NCBI GenBank assembly: GCA_028564925.1
Contig: CM053029.1
Span: forward strand, 288,465,057 to 288,529,056
From: Lithobates sylvaticus
Lineage: Eukaryota > Chordata > Amphibia > Anura > Ranidae
DNA length: 64,000 nucleotides
Direction: 5' to 3'
Both the position numbers and the translations under genes were made by a program. The notes below the pieces were generated by a model. That model saw nothing but the letters and a program-made list of their open reading frames with translations, was not told where the DNA came from and did no database searches. Positions 1-10,975 of the stretch are shown here, piece by piece (the first letter of the stretch is position 1; each line of letters opens with the position of its first letter).

Positions 1-1385
1 CTAAATTACAGGAGTTAAATTACTCGCCATAGATCCGAAAAGTTATAAAATCACTTCAAAGATATGATAAAGTGGTCTATATATGGATGGGGAGAATTAA
101 TGTAGTGAAAATGGATATATTACCAAAATTACTATATGTATTTCAGGCAATACCTATGGTTCCTTCAATTAACTTAATGGCACAACTACGCAAAGCCATA
201 GGAAGCTTTATTTGGGCTCAAAAATCATCACGGATAAAAAGAGAAATCCTATTTAGAACAAAAGAGAATTGAGGCCTTGCCCTTCCTGGACTTTATAATA
301 TACTTGCATGCAGCATCTATAATTAGGATTATTGATTGGTTTCACAATGTGAAATATAAACAATGGGTAACACTTGAAGAAGATATTATTTCTTTACAAC
401 TTAAATCAATCCCATGGATCAAACCCCAGTTTTGACCCTGGAAAAAAGAACTAACACTTGTGACATCAACATTAAAGATATGGGACACAATGATGAAAAG
501 GAAATGGAAATGTCTCTCTACACTGGATGGGCCTATGACCCCACTATTTTATAATCCCAAATTCCCACCAGCACTAGAAGCTACACACTTTATTAAATTA
601 AATAGGTCAGAGAACACAAGGATAGTATAGACCTTAGTGGATGGTAAGCTTCCTCGGTTAGCTGAATTAGGCCATGAACATGGACAAAAATGGATGCAAT
701 ATTGCCAATTATTTACATATATTAGATCAAGTTTACAACTTTCCCTGATGGATAGATCATTAACTAACTTTGAGCAAATCCTAATACAAGAACAGAAACC
801 GAACTCATAATTTGTCGATTATATATAAGCTTCTACTCCTTTCTAGGTCTTTGGAAGAAATAACATATATGAAAAATTGGGAAACTGAAATAGAGAGGCC
901 AATTTTATTACCAGAGTGGAAGAAGTCATTTCAGTTATGGTATTGGAGCCCTGTCGATTTACATAAATTAAATGGAGATAACTCAGAAACATGTTCAAGA
1001 TGTCTTAAGGAAAAAAGGTACAATGATACATATATGGCACTGGTGTCCATTGGTGAAGGATTTCTGGCTTAAAATATTTAATATATATCACTTGGTATCG
1101 GGAACCAAGATACAACCAAGTATTAGTATCTCAATACTATCTATTATTCCTGGATCAATGAAAGCATGTCCTTCGCCATATGATCACAAACGCTAGAACA
1201 ATAATAGCTTGAAATTGGAGAAAAGCAAAAAGTCTCACAATAACAGATTGGGTCTGTGAGATGAACGAAATGCAATCAAAGGAGCAAATGATTAATTTAG
1301 AGGAGAGTTTAAAAAATTGAAATCAAAAAGCATGGCAACAATGGGAAAAATTTCAGGCCTCGCCAACTATCATACAATATCTATA
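1..1385 (+). pseudogene. L1-type ORF2 C-terminal remnant
   Basis: Remnant of the ORF2 protein, which in intact L1s carries an AP-type endonuclease and a reverse transcriptase. Only the region downstream of the polymerase is in the window. The readable frame changes repeatedly (72-272, 812-1072, 972-1196), with stops between. The zinc-knuckle-like C-X2-C...H...C pattern at about 990-1050 is the best-kept piece. There is no reverse transcriptase catalytic box here. It cannot make a functional protein. Confidence 0.8.
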
Positions 1386-1899
1386 GATGGGACTGAAAGA
1401 GGGGTTTTGCCTCATCTAAATGACTAGACTGCCTGTGCATCCCATCCCGAAATAGATAGTAGAAAAAGATACCTCAGAAATGGGACACTTTAAATGGACG
1501 TCAGGCAGTAATGAGTATAAAAATTACAAAATGTATTGTGCAATACATACATTACAACATGAAAAACATATAGCCAATAATAAAAACATATGTATGGGAG
1601 GTAATTATGGAAACCAGCTGGAGGAAGGAAGGAGGCTCCCATTTCTGAGGAATCTTTTTCTACTATAGATGGGATTGTATCCCCCCCCTTTTTTTTCTGT
1701 GTTTCTTTTTTGTTGTTGTGATAGTCTTGGTTTAATTGCATATGGAGGAATGGAGAATAGATGGGGGAATGAGATAAATTATAGGTAAAGTTATGTAAGA
1801 ATTTAAGATAGAAATAGAATTGGAAAGTAGAAAGTATTATGGGATACAGGTAATCCCAAACTAGATATATAAAATATTATCCAATTTTATAATTTGCTC

Positions 1900-1902
<3 letters not shown>

Positions 1903-1961
<59 letters not shown>
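1903..1961. repeat. (TA)n microsatellite
   Basis: About 59 bases of near-perfect TA dinucleotide lie inside the 3' UTR of the L1 fragment, just before its terminal AT-rich sequence. Such tracts expand by slippage and are likely polymorphic. Confidence 0.97.
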
Positions 1962-1965
<4 letters not shown>

Positions 1966-2012
1966 CATTTGCATAAAAGTGTTTTAAAATTAATAAAAAG
2001 AGATTGAAAACA

Positions 2013-3040
2013 AACTATACAGAGGAATAACGTCCTTACAGGATGTCTCCAATTTACAAGCCAACCTCAATGCACTGTCTAATTGGGCGACTATGTGGTA
2101 GATGAGGTTTAATGTTGATAAAGGTAAAGTTATGCACTTGGGGGCTAAGAATATGCATGCATCATACATACTAGGGGAAGTACAACTGGGGGAATCATTA
2201 GTGGAGAAGGATCTGGGGGTTTTGGCAGATCATAAGCTCAATAATAACATGCAATGCCAAGCTGGGATTTCCAAAGTGAGCAAAGTCTTTTTTTTAATTA
2301 AGAGAGGTATGGACTCCAGAGAGAGCAATATCATTTTGATCCTGTACAAATAATTAGTAAGACCTCATCTGGAATATGCAGTTCAGTTTTGGGCACCAGT
2401 TCTCAAAAAGGATATTGGGGAACTGGAGAAAGTACAGAGAAGGGCAACCAAACTGACAAGAGGCATGGAGGAACTCAGCTATGAGGAAAGATTAGAGGAA
2501 CTGAAGAGGAGAAGAGGAGATTAAGGGGGATATGATCAACATGTACAAATATATAAGGGGTCCATATAGTGAGCTTGCTGTTGAGTTATTCACTTTACGG
2601 TCAACACAGAGGACAAGGGGGCACTCTTTACGCCTAGAGGCAAAGAGATTTCATCTCCAAATATGGAAAGGTTTCTTCACAATGAGAGCTGTGAAAATGT
2701 GGAATAGTCTCCCTCCAGAGGTGGTTCTGACCAGCTCAGTAGATTGCTTCAAAAAAGGCCTGGATTCTTTCCTAAATGCACACAATATAACTGGGTACTA
2801 ACATTTATAGGTAAAGTTGATCCAGGGAAAATCTGATTGCCTCTTGGGGGTCAGGAAGGAATTTTCTCCCCTATAGCAAATTGGATTATGCTTTTCTGGG
2901 GGGTTTGCCTTCCACTGGATCAACTGTGGGTATAGGGTTGGGTATATGGGATTGTTTGATATTATTTATTTTTTATTTTTTGGTTGAACTAGATGGACTT
3001 GTGTCTTTTTTCAACCTGACTAACTATGTAACTATGTATC
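2013..3040 (+). mobile_element. CR1-group LINE, 3' end
   Basis: A 3'-terminal fragment of a CR1/Rex1/L2-group non-LTR retrotransposon. It encodes the C-terminal third of the reverse transcriptase (MRFNVDKGKVMHLGA, EKDLGVLADHKLN, then [37 protein letters not shown] and VKMWNSLPPEVV), all hallmark strings of vertebrate CR1-group ORFs. The 3' UTR (2802-3040) has the characteristic frog ending GTTGAACTAGATGGACTTGT followed by CTATGTAACTATGTA units. The fragment starts abruptly in coding sequence where the upstream L1 ends. At least three stops or frame changes break the ORF. The group assignment is from memory of the motif order; the exact subfamily needs a library search. Confidence 0.88.
2102..2801 (+). 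pseudogene. CR1-group reverse transcriptase C-terminal remnant
   Basis: Two main readable blocks are in different frames (2102-2353 and 2532-2801), joined by a degraded middle where [15 protein letters not shown] can still be read at about 2353-2400. In intact CR1 elements this region follows the catalytic palm and forms the thumb and connection of the reverse transcriptase. No catalytic aspartates are included. The final block ends with a stop at 2799-2801, matching the usual end of the ORF. Confidence 0.82.
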
Positions 3041-4560
3041 TATAAAAGAAAAAAGAGAACTTGTGACAAAATACAAAAATACAAGCGCAAAGACAATACA
3101 TACCTATAATAGTAATTTAACCAGGTAGGGAAAACAAAAAACACAACAATAAAAAGAACAAGGGTTCACAGTAGCCCTGCTAAACTGCGTCACTTTATAA
3201 GAAAAAGGGAAAGATAATCTATTATGCACTTATCCAAATAGTGCCCGCTGATAGGACACGCTAATAAAATGCTCTTATATGAACCCTCATGTAGCCCAAA
3301 AGAGGAATTTTATGGCCTGTACTGCTCCACAAAGGCCCATAGAGGGCCTAGCGATAGAACTTGACAAAAAGCAGTGAGAGAATCTGAAATGTAAATGGGA
3401 GGACTAAGCTAAAACTTGTTAGACAAAAGTCCACTCAAATTTATCAGTCTATGCACAGACATTTTTTTCTTCCCTTCATTAATCAAACACCAAAATAACA
3501 CAAAATACTCCCACCTACACACCTGAACAATTTTTTTCAGACAATATATTCCTCTAGAAAGAAGAGAGATGGAATCCCAGGGTGCACTTCAAAAAGGACG
3601 AAGGAGAAAAATGCCCAAAGATGTTCTATGGTGCCACCAGTGCGTGCTCTAAATAAACAAAAGCATACATAAACATGCTGGCCATGAATATATATACAAA
3701 GTCTATCACGTACAGTGAATCCAAACATTTAGAAATGCTCAACATACAGTCCTGCAGAATGCCTGCCATGAACCTTGACCGTCCCACTAGCCAGACAGAT
3801 TAAGGCTAGTGGACCTATATAAATTGTCCCACTTGCTAAAGTTCAACAGGTGTGGCCCTTTTACCCCCAGGTCCCACCAGATAGGGCTCCACGTGAACAG
3901 ACGTTGATGTTGATAGCGGGACGCCCTGCATCATGATAACAAGCCATCTAACTCACTAAATACTTCACTTCCGGGAGATCACCGGAAGCCGTCATGGGCC
4001 CCACATTGGAACACCCACGATCTGGTGGTTATAGGCGCCAACTTAGGACACCCAACCCCTGAATCCAATATCAGAGCCAAACTTAGACTTATGTACAAAA
4101 CAGAATACCCTTTACACCACAGCATAAGCCGTGGCAACCATGCAATCCCAAAAACACTAGATGTATCCTGCCTATGCTACCAAAAACACAGTCACATGGC
4201 ATATTAGACTCCCGTATTCCAGATGCATACTAGTAGTCAAAATATCAGTAGGTAAGAAAGCAACATGCCGAAGGAGCAGGCATGGATGACGAAAATACAA
4301 ATAAATAAAAAAAATAAAAATAAAACCCCTCAACAAAATAGAAAAGTCCTCCATAGTTTTACAATCTTAACATAGTATACAGTAACATAACAAAACACAA
4401 AAAAAATAAACTTCAAAATGAAAATCATAAATAAGATATATTGTAAATAAATTGCAAATATATTACAACATTGTAAATCTAAAGCTGTAAGATATTCAGA
4501 TTGGATATTTAGAGGGTTTAGAGGAACGTGGCATAGCTTACTTTTTCGTTCAAGCCTAGT
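3041..4560. other. Unassigned, probably repeat-derived DNA
   Basis: I see no believable gene here; the small open frames have no recognisable motif. The sequence resembles degraded interspersed repeat (short A-rich stretches, CACTTCCGGGAGATCACCGG forming a short hairpin at about 3965-3987). It is similar in texture to 15540-16310 and may be the same unidentified family, but I cannot prove homology by eye. Confidence 0.4.
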
Positions 4561-4569
4561 TTTTACAGG

Positions 4570-4800
4570 TTTTAAGCTCCGGCAGAATTTACCCCCTTGC
4601 TGACCAGGCCATTTTTTGTGATACAGCACTGCAACACTTTAATGGACAATTGTCCGGTTGTGCGACGCTGTACCCAAACAAAATTGATGTCTTTCTTTTC
4701 CACAAATAGAGCTTTCTTTTGGTGGTATTTGATCACCTCTGTGTTTTTTATTTTTTGTGCTATAAACAAAAGAAGAGCGACAATTTTGAAAGAACCCACA
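4570..4800 (-). mobile_element. TTAA-type nonautonomous element, variant 1, truncated
   Basis: This block matches 7100-7340 closely: GCTGACCAGGCCATTTTTTG, the GTACCCAAACAAAAT core, and GGTGGTATTTGATCA all recur in the same order. It is a fragment of a family that also appears at 31155-31752 and 59723-60290. Where its ends survive elsewhere (for example the right end at 31752), they show a TTAA target. It is noncoding. Strand is assigned relative to my recollection of the family consensus and is uncertain. Confidence 0.7.
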
Positions 4801-5333
4801 ATGGGTTGATTTACGAAAGCCGTGCGCCATCAGTAGAGGCGCACGGTGAGGTGCAACGCACATTTTCATATTTATGAAACAGTGCGCCAGTAACAGAGCT
4901 CAAATCGCCCATTTGCTAAAGTGATCTCAGCGCGCGGGAGAATGCAATCTGTGGGCCTATGGACATGGCGCACAGCATTTCCAATTCAATATGGACAGAA
5001 GATAGAGGTGCCAATATTATGGGGTGATGTGAGGAAGTTTAGTAACAACTGCTCAAGTAACAAATATGCCCAAAATAGAATGAGAAAGTAACTTTTTCAG
5101 AGAGAGCCTGCTGTGCCTGAAAGTACGTTTAGAACTGTGGGAGATCAATGTAAGCAGTGTGCATGCGCAAGCAGCTCTTGCGTTCGTTCACATAAATTTT
5201 TATGTTAAGCAACGTTTATGCAACTGCACACCTCTAAACTTTTTTTTTACGCTGGTTACATAGACAAACAAGAAGTGAGGGTAAAACCTTACCACTGTCT
5301 TTCCTTGGGGACACACAGGTCAATCTAACTAAT
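4801..5333. other. No gene seen
   Basis: A stretch with GC-rich words (GCGCACGGTGAGGTGCAACG) and no coding signal. It may contain the end of an unrecognised MITE because GCGCACGG-like words recur nearby, but no inverted terminal pair was found. Confidence 0.4.
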
Positions 5334-5400
5334 GTCCCCATTAGGCAATTTGCACTCTAGCACTATGTACACCCCAAATTATTAGGTATTTTGGGGTTTA

Positions 5401-6148
5401 TCTCCTTCCCGCCGAGCGTACACACATATGCAGCCTCGGCTTTAAGGGGTTATACCAGGATGACGCATGCATCTATTATCAATGAGAAAACCGCAGTTAC
5501 CCTAGCGCCAGTTGCAGTTTACATATGCAGCTGCATGCATCGACTCTTCAGGGATAACAACCAAGGTGGCTATAAGCCCCTCGGCTGTTATACCGGAGGA
5601 GTGAGAGGTGACGACTCCCCCCTTCTGCCGCTCTTCCCGGGCCTCCCGTCCCATCGGGAGACCCGAGACACGATCTGGCACTCCCGGCAGCTAGAGTAAG
5701 ACTGGAATGAAGCTGTAAACAGCTTTGTTCCAGTCTTATTTCTGTAAACACGGAAGCGACATCATTACATCACTTCCGTTTTACTCGGCTGCCAATGGAG
5801 CCGTTTATAAAAAGAAGACAGTATTCAGAATCACAGTTTTTGATGATCTGAATACTTTGAAGTGCATGGGAGGGATTTGGGGTCTTTTAGGTCTTTTTTT
5901 AGGTACCGGAGTTTGTCGCCATTCCACGAGTGTGCGCAATTTCAAAGCGTGACATGTTGGGTATCTATTTACTCAGCGTTACATCCTCTCTCACATTATA
6001 TAAAAAAATTGGGCTACTTTACTTAACTTTTTTTTTTATTCATGAAAGTGTCTTTTTTTCTAAAAAAATTTCATTTGAAAGACCGCTGCGCAAATACAGT
6101 GTGACAAAATATTGCAACAATGGCCATTTTATTCTCTAGATTCTATGC

Positions 6149-6238
<90 letters not shown>

Positions 6239-6335
6239 GTTTGGGGGTTCTAAGTAATTTCCTAGCAAAAAATGCAGATTTTATTTTGCAAGCAACAAAT
6301 GTCAGAAATAGGCTTAGTCATGGATGGGTTATTAA
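5401..6335 (+). mobile_element. TTAA-type nonautonomous element, variant 2, nested
   Basis: Noncoding DNA element inserted in the left side of the palindromic MITE. It contains the family core GTCGCCATTCCACGAG, GACATGTTGGGTATCTATTT, GACCGCTGCGCAAATAC and ATAATGTTTGGGGGTTCTAA, which recur on the opposite strand at 22920-23180. Its right end (GTCAGAAATAGGCTTAGTC followed by GGGTTATTAAAGG) is a decayed version of the inverted terminus seen at 22843. A long (TA)n tract sits inside. TTAA targets suggest piggyBac-like or Kolobok-like mobilisation; which one cannot be told without an autonomous partner. Confidence 0.75.
6153..6236. repeat. (TA)n microsatellite
   Basis: About 84 bases of uninterrupted TA repeat inside the variant 2 TTAA element. 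The sister copy at 22930-22970 has only a short AT stretch here, so the tract expanded in this copy. Confidence 0.97.
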
Positions 6336-6606
6336 AGGCAAATCCACTCTGCAATACAAGTGTACTCGCTGTAAATCTGAGGGGAAGCACTGGGGATTTT
6401 ATCATCCAAACACATAGAAGCAAAGATGCTGTTTTTTATTTATTTTCCTTGCATGTCCCCCTCGGATCTCCAGCAACTGCACTTCCAAGTGCACTTGTCG
6501 TGAAAAAAGTGGATTTGCCTTTAGTAAATAAACCCCAAAGTCCAAGATACCTAATAATTTGGGGTGTACACAGCAAAATGCTAGAGTGCAATTTACCTAA
6601 TGGGGA

Positions 6607-7084
6607 AAAAGGTGTCTTCACCCTATCAGGGGTGCAGACATCCCCAAAAACTGACAAGACTTCTAATCCCTCTGCACTCTATCCCCAAGCTAAAAAAAAA
6701 AAGAAAGGATTTAATTCAGTTTAACTTTGCAAAGACACATTCCTAAGTTCAACTGTGATGCATGTCAATGGCCCATTTAGACCTTGTTAAATAGAAAACA
6801 CCAGTTGCCTTTCACTAGAAACATTTGTTAGTCACATCCTGGAAATTTGCATCTGCTTTATTAATAATTTCCATCAAAATTGGGTTCCTGCAGCTAGATG
6901 CGTGACCGCTGTGTTTGTGAGATGCGCAACTGCTGTGTGCGTGGAGGTATGTACCCATGGCGCATATCTGGTTCCCGTAGGTGGTGGCCAGCACACATGA
7001 ATGACATCATGCCTCTCCAGGAAGTTGCTTGTACTGCTGCTAATTTCTTCCCACCACCATGCCCCGCTCACTGTTCTCTGAGAA
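6607..7084. other. No gene seen
   Basis: Sequence between two repeat blocks. It has short open frames on both strands without motifs. GTGAGATGCGCAACTGCTGTG-like words at 6915-6940 are mildly repetitive. Nothing can be called. Confidence 0.4.
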
Positions 7085-7562
7085 AGAGATAATCCTTTTG
7101 CAAATGAATCACTTCAGCCCCGGAAGATTTGGCTGCTCAATGACCAGGCCATTTTTTGCGAATCGGCACTGCGTCGATTTAACTGACAATTGCGCGACCG
7201 TGCGATGTTGTACCCAAACAAAATTTACGTCCTTTCTTTTCCCACAAATAGAGCTTTGTTTTGGTGGTATTTGATCAACTCTGTGGTTTTTATTTTTTGG
7301 GCTATAAACAAAAAAAGACCGACAATTTTGAAAAAAACACAATATTTTGTACTTTTTGCTATAATAAATATTCCCAATTTAAAAAAAAAAAGCAAATCTT
7401 TTCCTCAGTTTAGGATGATATCTATTCTTCTATATATTTTTGGTAATAAAAAATCGCAATAAGCGTATATTGTTTGGTTTGTGCAAAAACTATAGAGTCT
7501 ACAAAATAGGGGAAAGATTTATGGCATTTTTATTATTATTACTTTTTTTTTTATTAGTAATG
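7085..7562 (-). mobile_element. TTAA-type nonautonomous element, variant 1 fragment
   Basis: Longer relative of the block at 4570-4800. It extends through GGTAATAAAAAATCGCAATA, GGTTTGTGCAAAAACTATAG and ACAAAATAGGGGAAAGATTT, words that recur at 31170-31240. It stops at ATTAGTAATGG, after which a piece of a different MITE (TCTGATCGTGTGTACGGGCC) follows with no spacer. So this copy was cut by another insertion or a deletion joined the two. Confidence 0.78.
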
Positions 7563-7588
7563 GTCTGATCGTGTGTACGGGCCTTAAG
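7563..7588. mobile_element. Terminal fragment of Harbinger-like MITE
   Basis: GATCGTGTGTACGGGCCTTA is the terminal inverted repeat of the MITE family whose full copies are at 10029, 14017 and 41443. Only this end is present, fused to the variant 1 TTAA fragment. Confidence 0.7.
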
Positions 7589-7948
7589 AGTAACAACCTC
7601 AGCTTTGGAGCTATTGAAAAGACATGAGCATGTTTTATACTCTTTGAAAATATGGGGTTCAAGAAAGAACAAGGGTAAACTCATCCCCACACACAGTACT
7701 GAGAGGTGGGTCAAAAAGGGGGGTGTTAGTCCCCCTACAACAGAGTAGAAGAAGAAAGAGAGACAGAGAATGGAAGATGTTATGGGGGTGGGAGGGAAAA
7801 TACCATAAGGTAGAAAAGCCCTCCACAATGCCAGGAGGAATGTCAATAGTAGAGAAGGCACATTCATACAAAGGCCAAACTCTACTCTTGTCACCGTGTA
7901 CTTGATAGGTGAAGATTTCACCCTCAGAGCAGCAGTTTAAATGAATCT
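7589..7948. other. No gene seen
   Basis: The longest open frames here (7499-7921 and 7659-7964, minus strand) have no recognisable domain, are low in complexity and run into repeats, so I do not call them genes. Confidence 0.4.
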
Positions 7949-8050
7949 GTAAGGCCCCTTTCACACTGGGGTGGGTGAGTCGGCGGCACTATTCGGCCGC
8001 TAGCGGGACGCTTTTACCTCCCTGCTAGCGGCCGTGAAAGGGTTAAAACC
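7949..8050. mobile_element. MITE end, TTTCACACTGGGG type
   Basis: TAAGGCCCCTTTCACACTGG is the end of a Harbinger-like MITE family with a TWA target, similar in style to 39146. GGCCGCTAGCGGG at 8000 and CTAGCGGCCG at 8025 form an internal hairpin. The far terminus is missing or decayed. Confidence 0.55.
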
Positions 8051-8365
8051 ATTTTTTCCCCAGAAAAAAAAGGTGCCTCTATTTTTTTTCCTTAGGGTCC
8101 TGCAAAGCATTGCACCCTTATTTAGTGGATCGTGAGTGCAATGTCAGGCGACAGCAGACCGCCATACAGACTTTCAGTTAGAAAGCTGGCAGAATTGTCA
8201 ATGGACTACATGTGTGTTGATCAGCTGCACCGATTTTAAATGTGACAACTGTAGGGGAGAGGAACTCCCACTCGATGGTTCAGGGGGGCTCTGGGAGTGG
8301 AAATCAGGTGATTGGCAATACTATAAAAAATATGTATTATGTTCTTAAAGGTGGAAATAGACTTT

Positions 8366-8770
8366 TATGTGTATGTAAAGCCATTTTTTTTAACATGGCA
8401 TACTTACCTGCTCTGTGCAATGGTTTTGCACAGAGTAGCCCTGATCTCCCTCTTTGCTGGTCCCCCGCCAGTGCTCCTGGCCCCTCCCCTCTGCTGAGTG
8501 CCCCCATAGTAAGTGACTTGCTATGTGGGAACTCATGCATGCTCGCTCCTGAGTCCCACTCTCTGTGTCCTGCTCCCTCTCCACGTGTTGTGATTGACAG
8601 CAGAAGGAGGAAATGGCTCCTGCTGCATCTCAGCCAATGAGGAGGGGGAGACCCGGAGAGCCTCAGATCTCGTGAACATCCCTGGATTGAGACCTGAATT
8701 AGGTAAGTGCTGGGGGGGGGGGGGGGGGGTTGAGGGGGAAGCTGCACACAGAATGTTTGTTTCTTACCTT
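8366..8770. mobile_element. Nonautonomous interspersed repeat with palindromic GC-rich core
   Basis: The block starts near GGTGGAAATAGACTTTTATG and includes CTTACCTGCTCTGTGCAATG, GGTTTTGCACAGAG and an AAGGAGGAAATGG stretch. I recognise it from memory as a common ranid nonautonomous element. The CTCTGTGCAATGG...TTTTGCACAGAG pair forms a short hairpin. It ends near AGAATGTTTGTTTCTTACC. It is noncoding; the 173-residue minus-strand frame across it carries no domain. Family and termini are uncertain. Confidence 0.5.
8712..8729 (+). repeat. G18 homopolymer run
   Basis: Eighteen consecutive guanines, followed within a few bases by further G runs. This may form a quadruplex and is prone to sequencing and length errors. 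Confidence 0.95.
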
Positions 8771-10025
8771 TATGCTTAGAATGCATGAAGGTAAAATAAT
8801 CTACAGTCATTAGAAGGCATGTGTGTATACTTGCCACAAATGTAGAAGAAGGTATCATAGCTGTTCCAACATTGGTGAGACACTGTTATCACCAATCATT
8901 CTATAGCAAGTCTATAACTGACTTACTTGTTATGTAAATTACATGTACATGGACAATGCTATGCCTTAAAATAATCATATCAAAATACATGGAAACTAAT
9001 ATCAATAAAAGAGCAGCATCTGTGCATGCAAGCTGCTTTTATAACCTTTTCCAGGCAAAACCCATCCAGCCTAAGCATATGCAGATGTTATGCAATATGT
9101 CCTGAGTGCATGACTGGACATGCATGAGCTACATAAAGCCTTTGCTTTATATGCTCTAATATGGGGCCTCTCAAAGAATAAGCCAGGACTGCACCTTACG
9201 AAAAGGCCTTGATGAGGCAGTGCTGCTTTTACATGTATTTGCAAATGTACAGCTAGAACCACTGTTTTGATGCAACTTATTTTAGACAGTGAATGTTTCG
9301 TTTTTTTGCTGGGCACGGGAGTAATTTGACATCATGTGGGTAAGGCGCTCTTAAAAGAGACCAGCACTCAAGTCCCCAGAAGGAATATCCAGCAGGATAA
9401 GGGTGCCCTAATGAGTAGGAGGCCATACTACAAGCATACAAAGGATTCTTTCACAGGGTGTCAGCGGGAGAGAACCAAGTTTGATATGATCATACACGCG
9501 CTTTATACCATATCCCTAATTTGAGGGCACTGAGAGCACAGTGGTACACGGGAAGAGATTCTTTAGTAGCACATGAAGATTTTTTAACAAGAATACCACA
9601 TCACATATAAACTGTCACTTTTATTATTATATGACCTGGAACAGCTGAATATTTGGTGAACATTAAGGACAATAGTTCATGTCTATTTGTATTATTATAT
9701 TTATTTCTGGCACATTGGTATTTGACCATCATATTTCTGGTATTGATAATATTTGCAGAGATTAGTAGCACAGCACTTACCTTATATTAAGTGAGAGAAG
9801 ATCTCCCCAAAGTGAGGGAAATCCCCAATCAGACATTTTGCACCAGAACAATCCTTTATTCCTGTTTTTTTATGACAACTCAATATTTCCGATTTTTCAT
9901 CACTTTCAGCGACCAATGTCACTTGACAAATAATGAGAAAGAACCCCCTTAAATTGTGAAACAGGTATCAACAGAAAGCTCACAGCAATTTTAACCCTTC
10001 AAATCTCTTGATCTTAGATTCTGTC
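8771..10025. other. No gene seen; possibly single-copy DNA
   Basis: An AT-rich region without clear repeat ends. Open frames at 9071-9316 (minus) and 9336-9524 (plus) are short and motif-free. It may be unique flanking DNA, which would make it a useful anchor for comparison with other frog genomes. Confidence 0.4.
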
Positions 10026-10513
10026 TTAAGGCCCGTACACACGATCTGACTTTTTGACAACAAACATGCAAATTAGCTGTTTTAAGGCAACATCCGACCG
10101 TGTGTACGGTCCATCGGACAAACTTTTTTGGTTTTCATCTGACTTTTGTTGGCTGTGCGAACGGACAAACTTTCTGGCAACAAAAGTCCGATGGAGCAAA
10201 GTCCGATCGTGTGTACACAAAACCATCGGACTTTTGTACAAAGTACAAACACGCATGCTCAGAACCAATGCAAAAGATCAGACAACAATACAGAAGTTGA
10301 CCAAAGGGTGGTACCGGAGTAATTGAACATCCTCTTTTGAAGTGTCGGCAGTACGTTGAAACGTCACTACGTTCATGTTTGTTGCCTAAAAAGTCTGATC
10401 GTGGGGGCGTGGCTTGGCGCATGGAGAGGAAAGACGTGTGAGAGCTCAGCTCCCGCTCCAGCGTCCACAAACGGCACACAGCACAGCTGCAAACAGCGCC
10501 GGACACCCTCCAC

Positions 10514-10975
10514 ATGAGCAGGAGGGGTGGATGCAACACCCCCCGCACGGCGGGATCGCAAAAATCGGCCGACTATTTCCCGCTGAAGGGATCGAGCAGC
10601 AAGGCCCCGCCGGCCTCCAAGATGGCGGTGACCCGCGCGGTGGCAGCACAGGCAGCCCACGCTGCATCTAAGGTAAAGGCCTCACAGCCATCACCGTCCC
10701 CCTCCTCACCCCGATCCCCGGGCTCAGATCACACAGCTCACAGGGAGCCACCCCACTCGAGAAGCCCCTCGCCAGACACTCGCAGCCAGAAGGCCCAGTG
10801 GGACATGGAAAGCTATATTAAAGCTCTCCCAACTAAGGGGGACATTGAGGCCTACATTAGCAGGCTGGAGAGGTCATACAAAAGACCATCCTTACATCAA
10901 TATGTGCAAGATACAGCCTTACCCACGATATCACAACCTGACATGGAAGCGCTAGAATTACCTATGACTATCTGA
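10514..10975 (+). pseudogene. L1-type ORF1 N-terminal part, truncated by internal deletion
   Basis: Open frame of 153 residues beginning MSRRGGCNTPRTAGS. The first 100 residues are rich in Ser, Pro, Lys and Arg, as expected for the disordered N-terminus of an L1 ORF1 RNA-binding protein. It then continues (WDMESYIKALPTKGDIEAYI) towards where the coiled coil would begin. The RNA-recognition and C-terminal domains are missing because of the deletion near 10973. A start at 10622 (MAVTRAVAAQ) is an alternative, and its codon lies in the word AAGATGGCGG, a good start context. Confidence 0.65.

Larger units (their letters stand above)
1..2012 (+). mobile_element. L1/Tx1-group LINE, 3' part (5' end outside window)
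   Basis: This is the 3' end of an L1-type non-LTR retrotransposon. Translation near 72-272 gives the stretch after the reverse transcriptase (GRINVVKMDILPKLLYVFQ), which also occurs in the three other L1 copies here at 12014, 36712 and 47776. A C-terminal cysteine-histidine motif (CSRCLKEK, then HIWHWCP) is at about 990-1050, followed by SILSIIPGSMK, again shared with the other copies. The coding part ends near 1385 and is followed by a 3' UTR with a (TA)n tract and an AT-rich terminus (ATTAATAAAAAGAG). Many stops and frame changes show an old, dead copy. It runs directly into a CR1-group LINE, so it may have inserted into that element; this cannot be proved because the 5' junction lies outside the window. 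Confidence 0.85.
5334..6606. mobile_element. Palindromic MITE split by a TTAA element
   Basis: Left arm 5334-5400 (GTCCCCATTAGGCAATTTGC onward) is the inverted complement of right arm 6524-6606 (through GTGCAATTTACCTAATGGGG) over about 65 bases with few differences. The right side also keeps an inner stem: AAAGGCAAATCCACT at 6334 pairs with AGTGGATTTGCCTTT at 6509. The left copy of the inner boundary is interrupted at GGGGTTTA, exactly where a TTAA-type element begins. The element is a nonautonomous DNA transposon. Its superfamily is not clear to me. The arms are well kept, so it is only moderately old. Confidence 0.75.

Noticed and set aside
7499-7921. 140-residue hydrophobic minus-strand frame that could look like a membrane protein
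   Set aside because: It starts in DNA next to a repeat and runs into the TTAA-element fragment. Hydrophobicity comes from T-rich codons and no family is recognised.
8337-8858. 173-residue minus-strand frame
   Set aside because: It crosses a known-looking interspersed repeat and a G18 run, and contains a proline run from that homopolymer. No domain and no splice context.
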